Positions 46,336 through 58,800 of a DNA stretch of 64,000 bases are shown here, one piece after another. Every line of letters begins with the position of its first letter. Positions within the stretch are counted from its first letter, which is position 1. The translations under genes and the position numbers were made by a program. The stretch comes from Clitopilus passeckerianus. Its lineage: Eukaryota > Basidiomycota > Agaricomycetes > Agaricales > Entolomataceae. The notes under the pieces were generated by a model. It saw only the letters and a program-made list of their open reading frames with translations. It did no database searches and was not told the origin of the DNA. The stretch covers positions 806,001 through 870,000 of the forward strand of contig CALYLX010000128.1 of assembly GCA_944990035.1 (NCBI GenBank), in the 5' to 3' direction.

Positions 46336-48785
46336 ATGAATTCAGTGTCTTTGCTGCCACCTGGATGGACTGAACATAGAAGTGAGTATTTAGTATTGAA
46401 AAACTGTGCGGCATGTTGGTTAAAGAGGTTTGCTCAGGTCCCAATGGTCAACCATATTATTACAATGCTCAGACGAAGGAATCTACATATACCAGACCCG
46501 GAAGTGCCGTCAATGGGGCTGGGCCGGAAAAACCATTGTACAAGTCAATCGTTGCTGGATCAGATTGGTTCAGAGTGAAGACGACTGCAGGCAATGTATT
46601 CTGGTTCAACAAGACTACAAAGCAAAGTACATGGATCGAACCCGATGAGGTCAAGGCTGTGGGACAGAAGGCTGAGGAAGAGCGGAGGGCAGCTGAGTCT
46701 TCCAAGCGCAAAGCTGAAGAAGAGGAGCCTCTGGACGAAAAGTCAGCAACGAAGAAGATGAGGAGGGATGGGGACGAGGAAGACGAGGATAGTGATGAGG
46801 AGGATGAAGATAGTGAAGAGGAAGATTGGCAAAGGGAAGCCGCTGCTCAACTTGCTGCTGAAGCAGAACTGGAGAAGGCAAGGAAGGAACAGGAAGCTGC
46901 TGACCGGGAGAAGGAGCAGCAGAAGATTCAGCATGCCATACCAGCGAGGGTGGAACTATCAGTGGAAGAAGGAAAAGCTCTTTTCAAGGTATTACTTCCT
47001 CAAGCATCGTCCTATGCTAACTTCTAAACATCCTTATTTTATCAGACTCTACTACGAGAGAAAGACATCAATCCTCTCCATCCCTGGGATGTCGCCCTTC
47101 CCAAATTCGTAAACGATCCACGCTATGTCCTACTCTCTTCAGTAGCACTCCGACGAGAGGCCTTTGACGAGTACTGTCGCGACCGTCTCCGCGAGAAGCG
47201 TCAAAATGCTGTGAGCAAAGAGAAGGCTCCCGAAAAGAATCCAAAGGAGGAATTCCAAAAGCTCTTGGATGAGGAAGTGAAGAGCACAAGAGCAAGTTGG
47301 ACAGACTTCCGTAGGGCGTGGAAGAAGGATAGAAGATTCTATGGATGGGGAAGGGATGATAGGGAAAGAGAGAAGGTGTTCAGAGACCATGTCAAGCAGC
47401 TCAGTGAAAGTGAGTTACTGGATGGTTGATACTACGATCAAACAGGCTGACTTGTACCACAGAGAAACGGGCTGCCGCGCAAAAGGCTGAAGCAGATTTC
47501 CTCATCCTCCTGAAGGAGTCAAAGATACCTACCGATGCTGATTGGAAGGAGGTTTGGATGGATGATTATTTTGCACTTTCCTGCCTATTCACGAGGTGTC
47601 TTCAGGTGAAGAAAGAGCTCTACAGCGACCCTCGTTACGATGCGGTGGGCTCATCCAGCCTTCGAGAAGAGCTATTCAACACATACAAGACCGCATCCCA
47701 GCAAAGATCGTCTACTCAAACTAATGAAGATACTAATGACTCGAGCAACAGGCACACCGCGACGGATCTGACTGAAGAAGAAAAGGCTAAACAAAGGAAA
47801 GAGCGGAAGGAACGTGCTGTCAAGGAGCGTGAAAAAGAGGTGCAGAATCTAAAGAACAAGATCGATGCGCATATTGGGAAGTCAAGGAATGAAGTATACA
47901 AGGAGGAAGGCGAACGTGATTTCAGGTAAAGGGGCAAAAACACGGCATCTAGGGCAGCTCACTGAAGACAGCTTTTAGAACTATGCTCACAGATGCTATT
48001 CGAGACCCTCAGGTATGTAGTTGGCGACTTTACTACAACGCATACGCTGACGCTATTTTCAACCAGACAACTTGGGATGATGCCCTCCCACAACTGAAAA
48101 CAGATCCTCGTTTTAGGAATTCGCCACTTCCTCCAAATCAACAGCTTCATCTATTCCATTCTCACCTCCAACACCTTCGTTCCAAGCACATCAATGGTCT
48201 CTACACCCTATTTGAGGCCCATGCGCCAACTCTCGCAGTCAAATTTGCCGATCTGAACGCTCACTCTCTGCTTAGCTCTGCACCAGTTACTAAGCTGGGG
48301 CACGACCTCTCCGAACTCAAGCGGGATTTCGAAACCTGGCAAAGGCAGAGGAGTCAACTTGCTCGTACAAGCTTTGATGGGATGCTTAACGAGAACTCCT
48401 TTGTCGAATTCTGGGGTAGGCTTGGCAAGATCGGAGGCGAAGGTGTAAATGGAGGGGTTAAAGCCGACGAGGATGACGAAGAGGAAGGTGTTGGAGGTGG
48501 CGGCAAGGTTGATATGAAGGAGCTCGCCAAGCACGTCAATGTCGACGAGATCGAGAAGGTCCTCAAGGTACGGAGATTACGGGTTTCCCTTCCGCAGCCA
48601 CAGTTCCTGAAAACCTGTTACAGAACGACAAGAGATACATTATGTTTGATCACATCCCTGAGGAACGGACGCAGTGGATACGGGTATGTATATCCGATTG
48701 CCGTGTTTACCACTTGCTCATCGTTCCATAGGACTATCTTTCCACCCTTTCAGCACCAAGGATGTCGTTCCATGTGCCCTCATAG
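46336..48785 (+). CDS. WW- and FF-domain protein (TCERG1/CA150 - Prp40-like)
   Basis: Nuclear factor coupling RNA polymerase II transcription with splicing. Two WW domains: LPPGWTEHRSPNGQPYYYN (joined over the first intron) and WFRVKTTAGNVFWFNKTTKQ, followed by STWIEP. A Lys/Glu-rich coiled region with KKMRRDGDEEDEDSDEEDED follows, then several FF domains: FKTLLREKDINPLHPWDVAL, FVNDPRYVLLSSVALRREAF, FLILLKESKIPTDADWKEV and TTWDDALPQLKTDPRF. ATG 46336, stop TAG 48783-48785, about 710 aa. The final exon, ending FHVPS, is reached by a GTATGT...CATAG intron. Whether it is closer to TCERG1 or to yeast Urn1 needs an alignment. It shares a ~300-bp divergent promoter region with the DAL5-like gene. 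Confidence 0.85.
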
Positions 48786-48839
48786 TCGCTTAGCAGTAGA
48801 TGTGCGGATGTACTTGGGAGAATAACCATCACCTGACTG

Positions 48840-48978
48840 TGACCGACGTGTTTAATCAGTCACGCGGAGATCTTTGACTGGGAAAGTGCCACGAAATTGA
48901 CACGTCAGCCTAGATAGTCAGCAATAAATTACAATTCAACGGTGGTTACTCAGTAGTGCCCCGTAGCAGACGACGACA
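48840..48978 (+). promoter_or_regulatory. GRP94 promoter with ACGTG/UPRE-like elements
   Basis: The 193-bp gap before the ER Hsp90 start carries gaccgacgtgttt (48841 on) and attgacacgtcagcc. The latter contains TGACACGTCA at 48898-48907, whose complement begins TGACGTG. These resemble bZIP (Hac1/XBP1-type) unfolded-protein-response elements, fitting an ER chaperone. This is a motif match only. Confidence 0.45.
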
Positions 48979-51848
48979 ATGCGTCTCCTCCGCTCATTCC
49001 TCCTTCTCCTTCCTTATGTTACCCTTGCTGTCCTCGGTAATGACCCAGTACAGAAAGTGACGCATAATTACCAGGTACATACTTTCCAATACATTCATTG
49101 AACCTCACTAACAGGCGCTCGACTTTAGAGCGATGTTGCTCGGCTTCGCAAGATTGTCATTAACAGTCTTTATTCTCATTCGGACATCTTCATCCGTGAG
49201 CTGGTCTCGAATGCCAACGATGCCATCGAGAAGCTGCGGTTGACGTCCTTGACCGACAAGAAGGTTTGGGATGGAAGTCCACTAAACATCACCATCAAGG
49301 CGGTCAAGGACGAGGATGGGAAGGGGGGCAAGCTCATCATCACCGATACTGGTATCGGAATGTCGCCCGAGGAGTTGACCGCCAACTTGGGCACTCTGGC
49401 AAAGTCTGGAACGACCGAGTTCTTGGCACGCGCTGAAGGCTCAGAAAACAAGGAAGGCATCAACAGCAGCAACCTCATCGGTGCTTTCGGTCTTGGTTTC
49501 TATTCGAGTTTCCTCGTCGCCGACCGTGTTGAGGTTGCCTCGATACCTCCCGCGACGGCAAAAGTGCCTCGACCGGCGCAGCATATTTTCAGCTCTGCAG
49601 CTGACGACACTTCGTTTGAAATATACCCTGACCCTCGCGGCAATACCCTTGGACATGGCACGGAGATTACACTATACCTCAAGTCTGACGCTATGGAATA
49701 CCTCGACAACGATAAAATTAAGTCATTAATGTGAGTCCTATGCTCCTTCGACATTATCAATCCTTGACTAATAATTATTGTAGTGACAAGCACTCTTCTT
49801 ACTCTTCCTCCTTCCCCATCTACCTCTTCGGTCAGAAGACTGAGGAAGTACCTGACGAAGACGCAGTTGAGGATGAGCCCGAACCCGAAACCACTGAGGA
49901 TGCGGAGGAGAAGGATGAAGATGAGGCAATCGTTGAGGACGACAATGAGAAGGAGGAGAAGAAACCTAAAACGAAGACCATAACGGTCGACGAATGGCAA
50001 CAACTCAACGCCCAGGCGCCCCTCTGGACGAGGGACCCGAAGGCCGTGACGGATGGTGAGTTTGCCTTGGAGGTTATTTGGTCCCGCAGAAATTGACTAT
50101 CTCTCAGAGGAATATAAAGGCTTCTATAAGGCGTTCTTCCACGAGTTTGAGGAACCCATGGGATGGCAACACTTCTCCGGTGACTCTGGAGGTGCTGGTG
50201 CTTCATTCAAGTCCATCCTATATCTCCCCAAGAAGATGTAAGCTCTCCATCACATTGTCGTCGAACATCTTCTGATGTTGGTTCCACCAGTGCTGAAGAC
50301 TACTGGCAGTCACCTCTCGCCTACAAGACCAATGACATCAAACTTATGGTCAAGCGGGTTTTCATCACCTCTGATCTTGGTGAGCATGGTTTGCCGAAAT
50401 GGGCCTCCTGGGTCAAGGCTGTCATTGACGGTAAGCAGCTGCGCTTTTTATTAAATGATTCCGATACCTAATCATGACTACGTAGCCGACGACCTTCCCC
50501 TCAATGTCTCCCGTGAAACTCTCCAATCCAATCGTTTCATCAAACAGCTCAAGAACGTCCTCGTTAAACGACTCCTCCAATACTTCACGAAGACTGCTGA
50601 GGAAGACCCGGAGAAATTCTCTGAGATGACTGCCACTTATGGCAGCATCTTTAAGCTCGGGGCAGTTGAGGACACCAAGAATAGGGATAAACTGGCTGCC
50701 CTTTGCCGTTTCGCCACGACCCAAAGGAACGAGACTTCTTTGGATAAGTACCTGGAAAACAAGAAGAAGGGTCAGAAACAGGTAGGTTTGTTGAACTCGC
50801 CTGAAGGATTCCTTTGCTTATATCATGACTAGATCTTCTACCTTGCTGAGATGGGCAAGAAACCAGAGGATCTGGCGCAGAGTGTCTTCGTCGAGAAGCT
50901 CCACGCTCGCGGATACGAAGTTCTCTTGTTGACAGAGCCCCTGGACGAAATTATGTTTGGTCATCTTCGACAATGGAAGAACATCCCCTTCCAGGATGTT
51001 GCTAAGGCCGGTCTCAAGTTCGGTGATGAAGGTCAGATTCTCAGGTAATCACTAATGAATTTCGACTCACTCAGTTATAGATCTCGACCCCGAGGAGGAG
51101 AAAGAACAACAGAAGCTCTTGATGAGAAGTATCAGCCCCTTGTCAAGTGGATGAAGGAGGAAGCCAAGGACGCTGTTCGTGATGGTGAGAGATACCTGGT
51201 CATTAACGTGGACAAGCAATTGATCATTATCGTTTTCTAGTTGTTCTCTCAAACCGTCTCGTCAAGAGCCCTTGCGCTATCGTCGCAGAGCTCGGTGGTT
51301 ATACCGCCAATGTTGCCAAGATGATGGCTGCCTCGAACGCAAAGGGTGACCGCGGTGGTATCCTCCATGACTATGCTATGAAGGCAAAGGTCCTAGAGAT
51401 CAACCCTAAGTCACCTTTAATTGAAGGTCTCCTTCGTCGGATTGAGGATCTGCCTGGTGAGGATGAGGAGAAGGACGTTGAAGCCGAGACTGAGCTCAAG
51501 GAGATCGCGTCTATTCTCATCGATGGTGCCCTGGTTCGCTCTGGATTCGAGGTTCCAAATAGCAACCAATTCTTCGCCAGGGTCGACACTGTTCTCAGGA
51601 GAGCCCTTGGTGTATCGGAAACTGCACCTACGGACGAGACCGTGAAGCCTGCACCCCCAGTTGACCCTACACTTGAGGAAGAGGAGCCCGAAGCACCTGC
51701 CTTTGAGGCCTCTCGAGATGATGATGGTAAACCCAACGTTATTCTCTCTGATGAGATGGCTAAGCATGTGAAGATCGAGATGGAGGAGATTGACGATGAC
51801 GGGAACCCAGTTGAGAGCGAGTCAGCTCCCAAACATGATGAGCTGTGA
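48979..51848 (+). CDS. Endoplasmic-reticulum Hsp90 (GRP94/endoplasmin)
   Basis: ATP-driven chaperone of the ER lumen. A hydrophobic signal peptide (MRLLRSFLLLLPYVTLAVLG) begins at ATG 48979, and the protein ends KHDEL, an HDEL-type ER retention signal, at stop TGA 51846-51848. The N-terminal ATPase has SHSDIFIRELVSNANDAIEK, ITDTGIGMSPEELTANLG and GAFGLGFYSSFLVADRVEV. The charged linker is EDAVEDEPEPETTEDAEEKD. The middle domain has FKSILYLPKK, VKRVFITSD and LPLNVSRETLQSNRFIKQL. The C-terminal domain continues to the acidic tail. The first exon is joined by an intron ending CTTTAG to SDVARLRKIVINSL. About 780 aa, as expected. S. cerevisiae lacks this gene; many other fungi keep it. Confidence 0.95.
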
Positions 51849-52032
51849 TTCGACTTTGAAATAGTTAAAAGGGCTTCAAGTGTATTTGCATAGTATTTAA
51901 ACAGTCAATTATCGCATTTTTATTCCGATGCTGGATGCTGTTTCTGCGGGCCGAAATTGTGACGCCTTGAGGACGATGCGTGACATTGACCCTATTCAGA
52001 ATGAGCACGGTCTTTTATCCCCAATTACCTCC

Positions 52033-54929
52033 ATGGCTGCTGCGTTTTCGCGTTTGCAGCTAGCAGCTGCTTTGTTAGGTACGCGCTGCGGATAGACCAT
52101 CATGCCTGAGCTTACGACGCTTTCCAGAGTACGATAATGACCCAGATGACCCCAGCAAGCCGACACGTTCTGCTCAAGAGAGTGCTATTTTTGCCAACTT
52201 TCGCAGAAACCCTAGGTCATATCCTACCCCAACGCCTATGCAAACGGACTACCTAGGTGTATCAATCGATGGAGAAGAGCATGGTGTTTTGCCAGGAGAC
52301 AACCCACGTATGTCGAGGGCCTCCGGCTTTCCATCAATACCATAGGCAACCCCTTCCGCGCTGATGACCAGATCACGGAAGAGGGACCGCAGGAGGAAGA
52401 ATTGGAGGTGGACTTAGCGTCATGGGGCTTAGATTCATTCATGCCCAAGGAAAAGGCTAATTCGAAAGGGAAACAGAAAGCTACAGAATCTCTTCGCTCC
52501 CAACCCATCCAATCTCAGGTGCCTAGCCGCCAGCCTGTAGCAAGTCGGGAAGAGATCATACAGGCTCCCAAGAGAGCTTTGAGCCAATCTCGGTCGTTGA
52601 GCGTTGGGGGAGCGCTTGAGGTCTTTGGAACAGAACGCCCTCCTGCTCAACGTGGCAGCCTCGACAATCGGCGCCGATCTACTGGCACTCCTCTAGATGC
52701 CGAGGATATACAAGCATTGCTGCCTATACAACGGCGCCATGCCTCCTCTTACACTATGCTGGACCAGAATGCTGGGCCTGATGATGGCGGAGGAGTACCT
52801 TTCCCCGCTATATCCGTTCGTTCTGCCTCCCCCAATCGTGACAATGCAGCTCTTATGCAAGATCGAGAGAGCCTTCTTGATCCTGAATTTGGTGCATACC
52901 CCAGAGACACTGAGTATCCAACCCATTCTAAACAGCGTACAATGTCAAACGCAACCATGGGTACATTCTTCCTCAATGACGACAACCCATTCGCTGTTCG
53001 TCCTCCTTCTGTCACCTCTCGATTTGATCCTAAGGCCGCAGCACATGCCCGTACGGTCTCCAACGCCTCTCTTGGATCTAGGATGCTACTAGAGCAACAG
53101 GACGCTATGTCTGTAGCTCCTCCCGATCCTGCATTCCAAGAACGCCAGCGTCGGTATTCTACGACTTTGGATCTATTGAGGCCTAAAGTCCTTGTCATGC
53201 CAAGTCCGCTTCAGGGGACTGCGCCTGCAGCTCCCCCGCCACGTCCGGAAGTAGTCCGCGATGGGTTCGAAGTCTCAACGGATGGTCCCCCTTTGCCGCC
53301 GGGTGCACGTTCCTCTCGCAGAGCATCCCAGATGTATCTCCCTCTGGAACCGCCTGCATCTGCTTCGAACCTGTTCACACCCAACCCTACGGTTTCCATG
53401 TCACTATCTCAAATGACCTTCCGGAATACATTACACGTTGACGGTATAGGTTCTGCCGCCTCGCCAGGTGGTTTGCCCAGGGCTACGCAGGAGGGGGAGC
53501 AAGTTCAGCTAGAAGATGAAGAAGAGACTCCTGTACTTGTGTCTGCGGTCAGCGAGGAGGTGCTTACCCCTCCTATAGCATCCACCAACCGTCCAGCAGG
53601 CAAGTTATACGGGAAGAGTTTAATGGACAACCTTGAGGAACGCAAGGCTCAGATGAAAAACAAATCACGGTGAGTTGCTTCAGATCGAATAGCACTACTT
53701 GATGTCTAAATTGCCTCGTGTAGCACATTCTATGGCGATGATCGGCCAACGATGATGGCTCGAAACTCCTATCGTTCAAGCACTTTCATTGATCCTGCAA
53801 CCCTCCAGGATAAGCCAACTCTCAACCGTTCTGGCTCATCCGGCCCAAATAGCGTTCCAAATCTCGCGAGGCGCAATTCCTCCAATATCACGCCTTTGCT
53901 CAACTTCGATGACGAGAAGCAACCCGCCGGCCTAACTGGTCGCCCTACCCACCTGCCACATACCCGTTCTGTCTTTGGTGTCGATACTCTTTGGGAACGA
54001 GAAATGGCCAAGCTGAAGGACATTGAAGCTCAAGAGAAGGTTGCAGAGGAAGAGCGAAAAAGAGAGAAGAGGCTGAGGAGGCGAGAAAGAAGAAGAAAAA
54101 GAAGACCAAAAAGGGAACGGCTGAGGATACTCTTGATACCCCTCCGGAAATAGCAGAGGCCCGGCCCTCTAAGGTCTCTATGGAACCACCAGTGCTACCA
54201 GATATACCAAAGACCCAAAGGAGAGCACCTCCCGTCAATGACGGTGACTCTGACAGCGAGCAGAGTGACGATGATCGCCCACAGAACAAGGCCGAACCTG
54301 ATTGGCATGCTTCATCCGATGAAGACGACGCACCCGCCCATGGCAAACAAAAGTCACGGTTGCAAGTAGACGACGATGACGACCTGCCTCTTTCTGCCGC
54401 GCATCTTCACCGTTCTCACCTTCGCGTTCAAGGTGACTCAGATGATGAACGCCCATTGTCGTTCGTCATGAATAAACAAACCACCCTTGCACCTACCCGT
54501 CAACCTAACGATGATGATGATGAGGACGAGAAACCGCTTGGCCTCCGTTTTTCGACCATGATGTCTACGTCCGGCCATGCGCCTACCAACAATGAGGACG
54601 ATGATGATAAGCCATTAGGCCTGCATCCAGAACAGCAGCGCCGTTCGCAGTATACTCAGAGCATGGCCATGAACATGCAAATGCAACAGATGCAACAGAT
54701 GCAGATGAATCAACAGCTATTCATGCAAGCTCAAATGCAGCAACAACACACTTACTTCCCCCAACCTCCTGTAATGCCAAGTCCATTCTTTGGGCCACCC
54801 ACCATGTCGGTGCATATGATGCAGCCACCGATGGCGCTACCGCCATCACCCCCGCCCATGCAAGACCATGTTAAGATTGGACGAATCGATAGTTGGAGGC
54901 AAAATGTGGCCATTGAAGGCGACGAGTAA
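52033..54929 (+). CDS. Low-complexity protein with acidic-[K/R]PL repeats, function unknown (frame break near 54070)
   Basis: I do not recognise the family. ATG 52033 (MAAAFSRLQLAAALL), with introns bridging to EYDNDPDDPSKPTRSAQESA. The body is Ser/Pro/Arg-rich with likely phosphorylation sites (RTMSNATMGTFF, RTVSNASLGSRM), then SVFGVDTLWEREMAKLKDIE leading into a Glu/Lys coiled coil. The frame slips by one base at 54061-54072 inside the coil (EKxAEEARKKKKKK). The C-terminal third is Asp-rich with four similar motifs (DDDLPLS, DDERPLS, DEKPLGL, DDKPLGL), then a Met/Gln run (MNMQMQQMQQMQ), and ends KIGRIDSWRQNVAIEGDE at 54929. About 870 aa. No transmembrane helix or enzyme motif is seen. Confidence 0.7.
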
Positions 54930-55155
54930 TTTGGTATATATGGGCTCAGTAAACACGTCGCTCTCTTCCAAACTTCCCATTTCACCCATACCATGGACTT
55001 TCGTTATCCTCACATAGCATCATTGATTTGTTAATGGCATTGACTAATAACTAGGTCTCAAATAAGTATAATACATTTGAGCGATAAAACAAAGACAGAA
55101 AACAGAATAATATCAATAATAGTTTACAACTTATACAAGTGGGGGGTATCAGGTA

Positions 55156-58100
55156 TCATGATGGATTAGTGATCCACAATTTACGCTTGGGAACTGTTAC
55201 GATAGACACATCTCTCCTTCCCAATTCTTCCTCCATCATCCTCTGCCGAGTATCTTCGTCGACATCCTCCTCGTAATCCTCCTCTACGCTACGCGGGCTA
55301 AGGTGGCTCATGGCGTCGACTGGAGTTGCAGCCCTCCTATACGTTGGTTGATGGTGTGTATAGGGTGAGGTGGTGGTGGGTATTGGCGAGGAATTGGCAC
55401 GAGAGGGGCTCAGAGGCGTCGGTGTAGGAGGAGGAAGGGTAGGAGGCTGAGGTTCAGTATTGAACCGGCTATAAACAACGGCCAGAATTGACCTGTTGGG
55501 TTGTTGTCGCGATACAAACACGAGCATGGCGACATGGACAGCTAATGTCCAGACGAGGAAAACAGCGAAAGCGGCTTTGGGTGCCCGTTTCCATAAGGCA
55601 ATTAGGGTGACGATGGTCAGGCCCAGTAAAGCGGCTTGTATTAGGGTCTGAAGGAATATGATGGAAAGAGGAGGGAAAGGGAGGTATGGGTTCGAAGGGG
55701 TGACGGTGGCCAACATCAGTCCATCGCCAGTTGCTGGGGAAAGCATGCGTTCCCTCTGAGCTTGAGTGATGGCGTAGTCAAGTTCGCCCTAAAATCGACA
55801 GTCAGTTCGACTTCCTAAATCTTCCAAGCAGACCACATACCACAACATTCAGGCTTCTTCTCCTCTGCAACCAATCGATGTCTTGTAGATTCCTAGGTGG
55901 TGGCGGCGGCGCGTTCACGTGTGTATGAGTGGTATCACTCAAGGCCTCCATCGTTGACACGGCAGTCCATCCAGTACTATTTCTTCTCGTCCTCTGTGCA
56001 GGTCTGTTAAGTACTTCGAACCCTTTCTTAGGGCCACTCCCTGATCCAATCCCTGCCGCATTTTCCAGAGGCAGACTCTCGGAAGAGTCGCCTTCGTGCT
56101 TTGGAAATATCCAACCAGAAGGACCCCACGAGTTAGTCCGCCGACGAGGGGAAGCTGGTGGCGATGGGAAAGGCTGGTTCAGTAGACTGCGAGACGGGCT
56201 TCTCGAACCATCGGGATCGACCTTTTCGTGCACTTCGGGGGACACGACTCGTTCAGGACTAGCAGCTTCGGTTGTGTGGGAACGGCGTCGACGGAGGAGG
56301 AGCGTTACGCAGAGCATGATTATAAGGACATATAGTAGGCAGAAGAACACAAGAGCAGCGATTCCGTGGGTAGTCCTGAGGTGAGATGAAGAACTGGCAC
56401 CTTTGGACGATAACGACGTGAAAGCAGTGGCTAAACCTCCGATGCCGAGTCCAACAGACACCAAAGTCAACAGAACGCCAGCATACGTGTATCCTACGCA
56501 GCGGACCGGATCCTGGCCGTGTTGGTACACGGGCGAGACTAGGCGAAGGAAGACGAATGCAAGCTGAAGGAGCGCCAGCGACAAAGGTGATAGAGCCTTG
56601 TGTATGGTGGAGGTGTCAAAAGCGGGTGGTATCGAAGGTAGGGAGGTGGGGTTTGGCGATGGTGGTAGAGTGTCGTTAACAGGAGAAGGAGCGAGGAATT
56701 TGGCACATTCCTGTAGGTAGGTGATCTTGACGCCTGCTCCTTTGGCATTTATGCCGCTCTGCAGCCTCCCATCACCATATCCAGACCAGGTAAGGTGGGA
56801 AGGGTCTACACTGGATTTATAGCCTCGAAGTAGCCATAACTCGGAGAGCAAATTTCCGTTTGCGTCTTGACCACCATATACCAAAATGTCAGCAGAGTCG
56901 TTCCGCGAGTCACCGACCAGCGACGTTTGATATGATATGGCAGCGGCACCCTCTCTAGCCGTAGGGAACTTCGACGGCGAGGTGGGATCTCCTGCTGGGA
57001 GAATGCGACTCCAAGAGCCTGTGTTTGTGTCAAGGACAGCCTATATGCACTTTAGTGGATCTGATAGAGACATCTGGAGAAGTTGAACTCACTACTTCGC
57101 CGTTTTCCAGGCCATTTCCATCATCCCAATTGGTATGATTGACTAGCCCAAGTAACAGGAAAACCTGACTGTTGAAAGTGGTCGTATACTGGTTGTAATT
57201 CCTGACCAGGACCGATCCGGTCCTCGGAGCGGGGCAAGGACCAGGAGTGACGCCTTTTGCTTTTGAATCAAGCACAAACGAATCTTGCAGAGGACAATTA
57301 CCCGTGTCAGCTCGTTGTATTACAACCTCCTACCCCAACAACTTTGGTCCCAACCACCGTACTAGCCTGATCAAACATAAGCGTTGACCCTCCAGCATTG
57401 AGCTTTTCCCAGGTTCCCGCGGCATCATCTGGTAAATTTGACGCAAGTGTGCCGGAAATGTTGAGCCTCCAGACCTCGGAAAGGGGATAGACCTGGTTCC
57501 GGTCCGCGCCTCCCGTCAGGTAGAACGTGTTGACAGGTCCGGGAACGGAGGTGTCGACAGAGAACGCTGTGAGTGCGTCGATTCCTCCTGAAGCGCCATA
57601 GCGAGCACCAGGACCTCCTTGAGGGACGTTCACTGTCGACCAGAACTGGTTTATAAAGTCATATTCCTGAAGGTACCAAACTTATTAGAGATGAACACGG
57701 ATTTGTGTGGGGCGGGGTACGCACCCATATGTCAGATAGCGGTGTCCCATCATTTCCTTTCCCACCAATGATAACGAATCCATGACGGCTAGAATGTTTG
57801 CAAGAAGTTCAGAAAATTGCGAATTCTGAGTGAGAAATTGTACGAACTTGCTTGCACCAAAGTCCACGCCATAAACGGCTGCACTTCTCGCAGCAGGCGT
57901 TTCCTGGAGATTCGCGGGTGGATTTGGTGTCGACCAAACGAGAGAATCGAGGTTCAGGCTGTTGTTGTTCCAGCGTTAGTGAGGTAAATCCCATCCAAAG
58001 ACAAGAATCAGACATACAGATACGTCTGCGATTGAACCAGGCCCGCCGCCGACTCGCCACCAAAAATGATCACAGAGCGACTATCGAATGTAAGGGGGAC

Positions 58101-58370
58101 GGCGGCGTATCACGAGATTTAGCCATAGCAGCCAGTAAAGGCAATCCCATCTGCGTACCTTCCTTCATCATACCCAATCGCTGCATCCTTTAGTGGAGGA
58201 GGTTTGACTGCGCCTTGAAGGAGACCAGAGAGATTGAGCCATTGCAGGGGTGGCATAGGTGTATTAGTCGAGATGATTTGAGCTGATGCCCTGCCTAACC
58301 ATGGCGAGGGGCCCAGCAGTAACAGAACGGCCGATAATACTATTCGCTGGCATATCGTTGTTGTAGCCAT
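55156..58370 (-). CDS. Kelch-like ectodomain membrane protein (multi-pass), fungal
   Basis: Secreted or surface kelch-type protein with membrane anchors. ATG 58368-58370 starts a signal peptide (LSAVLLLLGPSPWLGRASAQ). Six-bladed kelch-like repeats follow, rich in GG pairs: SVIIFGGESA (after a 78-nt intron), HGFVIIGGKGNDG, TFYLTGGADRN, VVGVGGCN and ILVYGGQDANGNLLSELWLL. After these come transmembrane helices (LALLQLAFVFLRLV; GYTYAGVLLTLVSVGLGI; ALVFFCLLYVLIIMLCVTLL) and a basic Ser-rich loop. Further helices near the C-terminus are IIFLQTLIQAALLGLTIVTL and AVFLVWTLAVHVAMLVFV, and the tail is acidic. Stop at 55156. About 900 aa, about eight introns. Function unknown; the architecture recalls basidiomycete kelch surface proteins. 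Confidence 0.75.
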
Positions 58371-58800
58371 TCGAAAGGCGACGGCGAGGGGGTGGTCCTG
58401 CCTGCCCTGTGTAGGCTGGCAGCTGCTGGCCGGCACGTACGGTTGAAACTGAAGGGGGTAGGCGACTATGACCGTTGTGTTGTTCGATTCCCTCACGGAC
58501 GCACGTTGCCGAGCCCGGAAAATTGCGTAAGACTATATTTTTATCACTCTAGGCAATAACAGGCCATGTTGATGATGTATGGACCATGAGGTACATAACA
58601 GTTTACAGACGTACATACACGACTTTGAAGTCAGTTAACGAGCGAGCTCATCGTCAAGGACGACGGCCGAGGGTCGTTCGAGGGCTGACCAGAACTGAAT
58701 TACGTGTGACGTAGCCGTGGGTATTGCCATATCCGGAATCCGACGAGATTACCGTGGACGCGTTGTTCGTCGCGTTTTGATCTCTCAACATCCTTTCAAA
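58371..58800. other. Divergent intergenic region kelch protein / RNR-regulator candidate, with MCB-like site
   Basis: 430 bp. An ACGCGT (MluI cell-cycle-box core) lies at 58758-58763, and cgcgtttt follows at 58771-58778, 23-43 bp before the ATG at 58801. This is the expected kind of element for an S-phase or DNA-replication gene. Nothing else is recognised. Confidence 0.45.
58758..58778 (+). promoter_or_regulatory. MCB-like cell-cycle element (ACGCGT and CGCGTTTT)
   Basis: ACGCGT is the core bound by MBF-type factors in fungi, and a second CGCG core is 7 bp downstream. Its position next to a putative ribonucleotide reductase regulator makes the call more attractive; it is unproven. Confidence 0.4.

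Noticed and set aside
54664..54760. atgcaacag repeat taken as a microsatellite
   Set aside because: It codes the in-frame Met/Gln run of the low-complexity protein.
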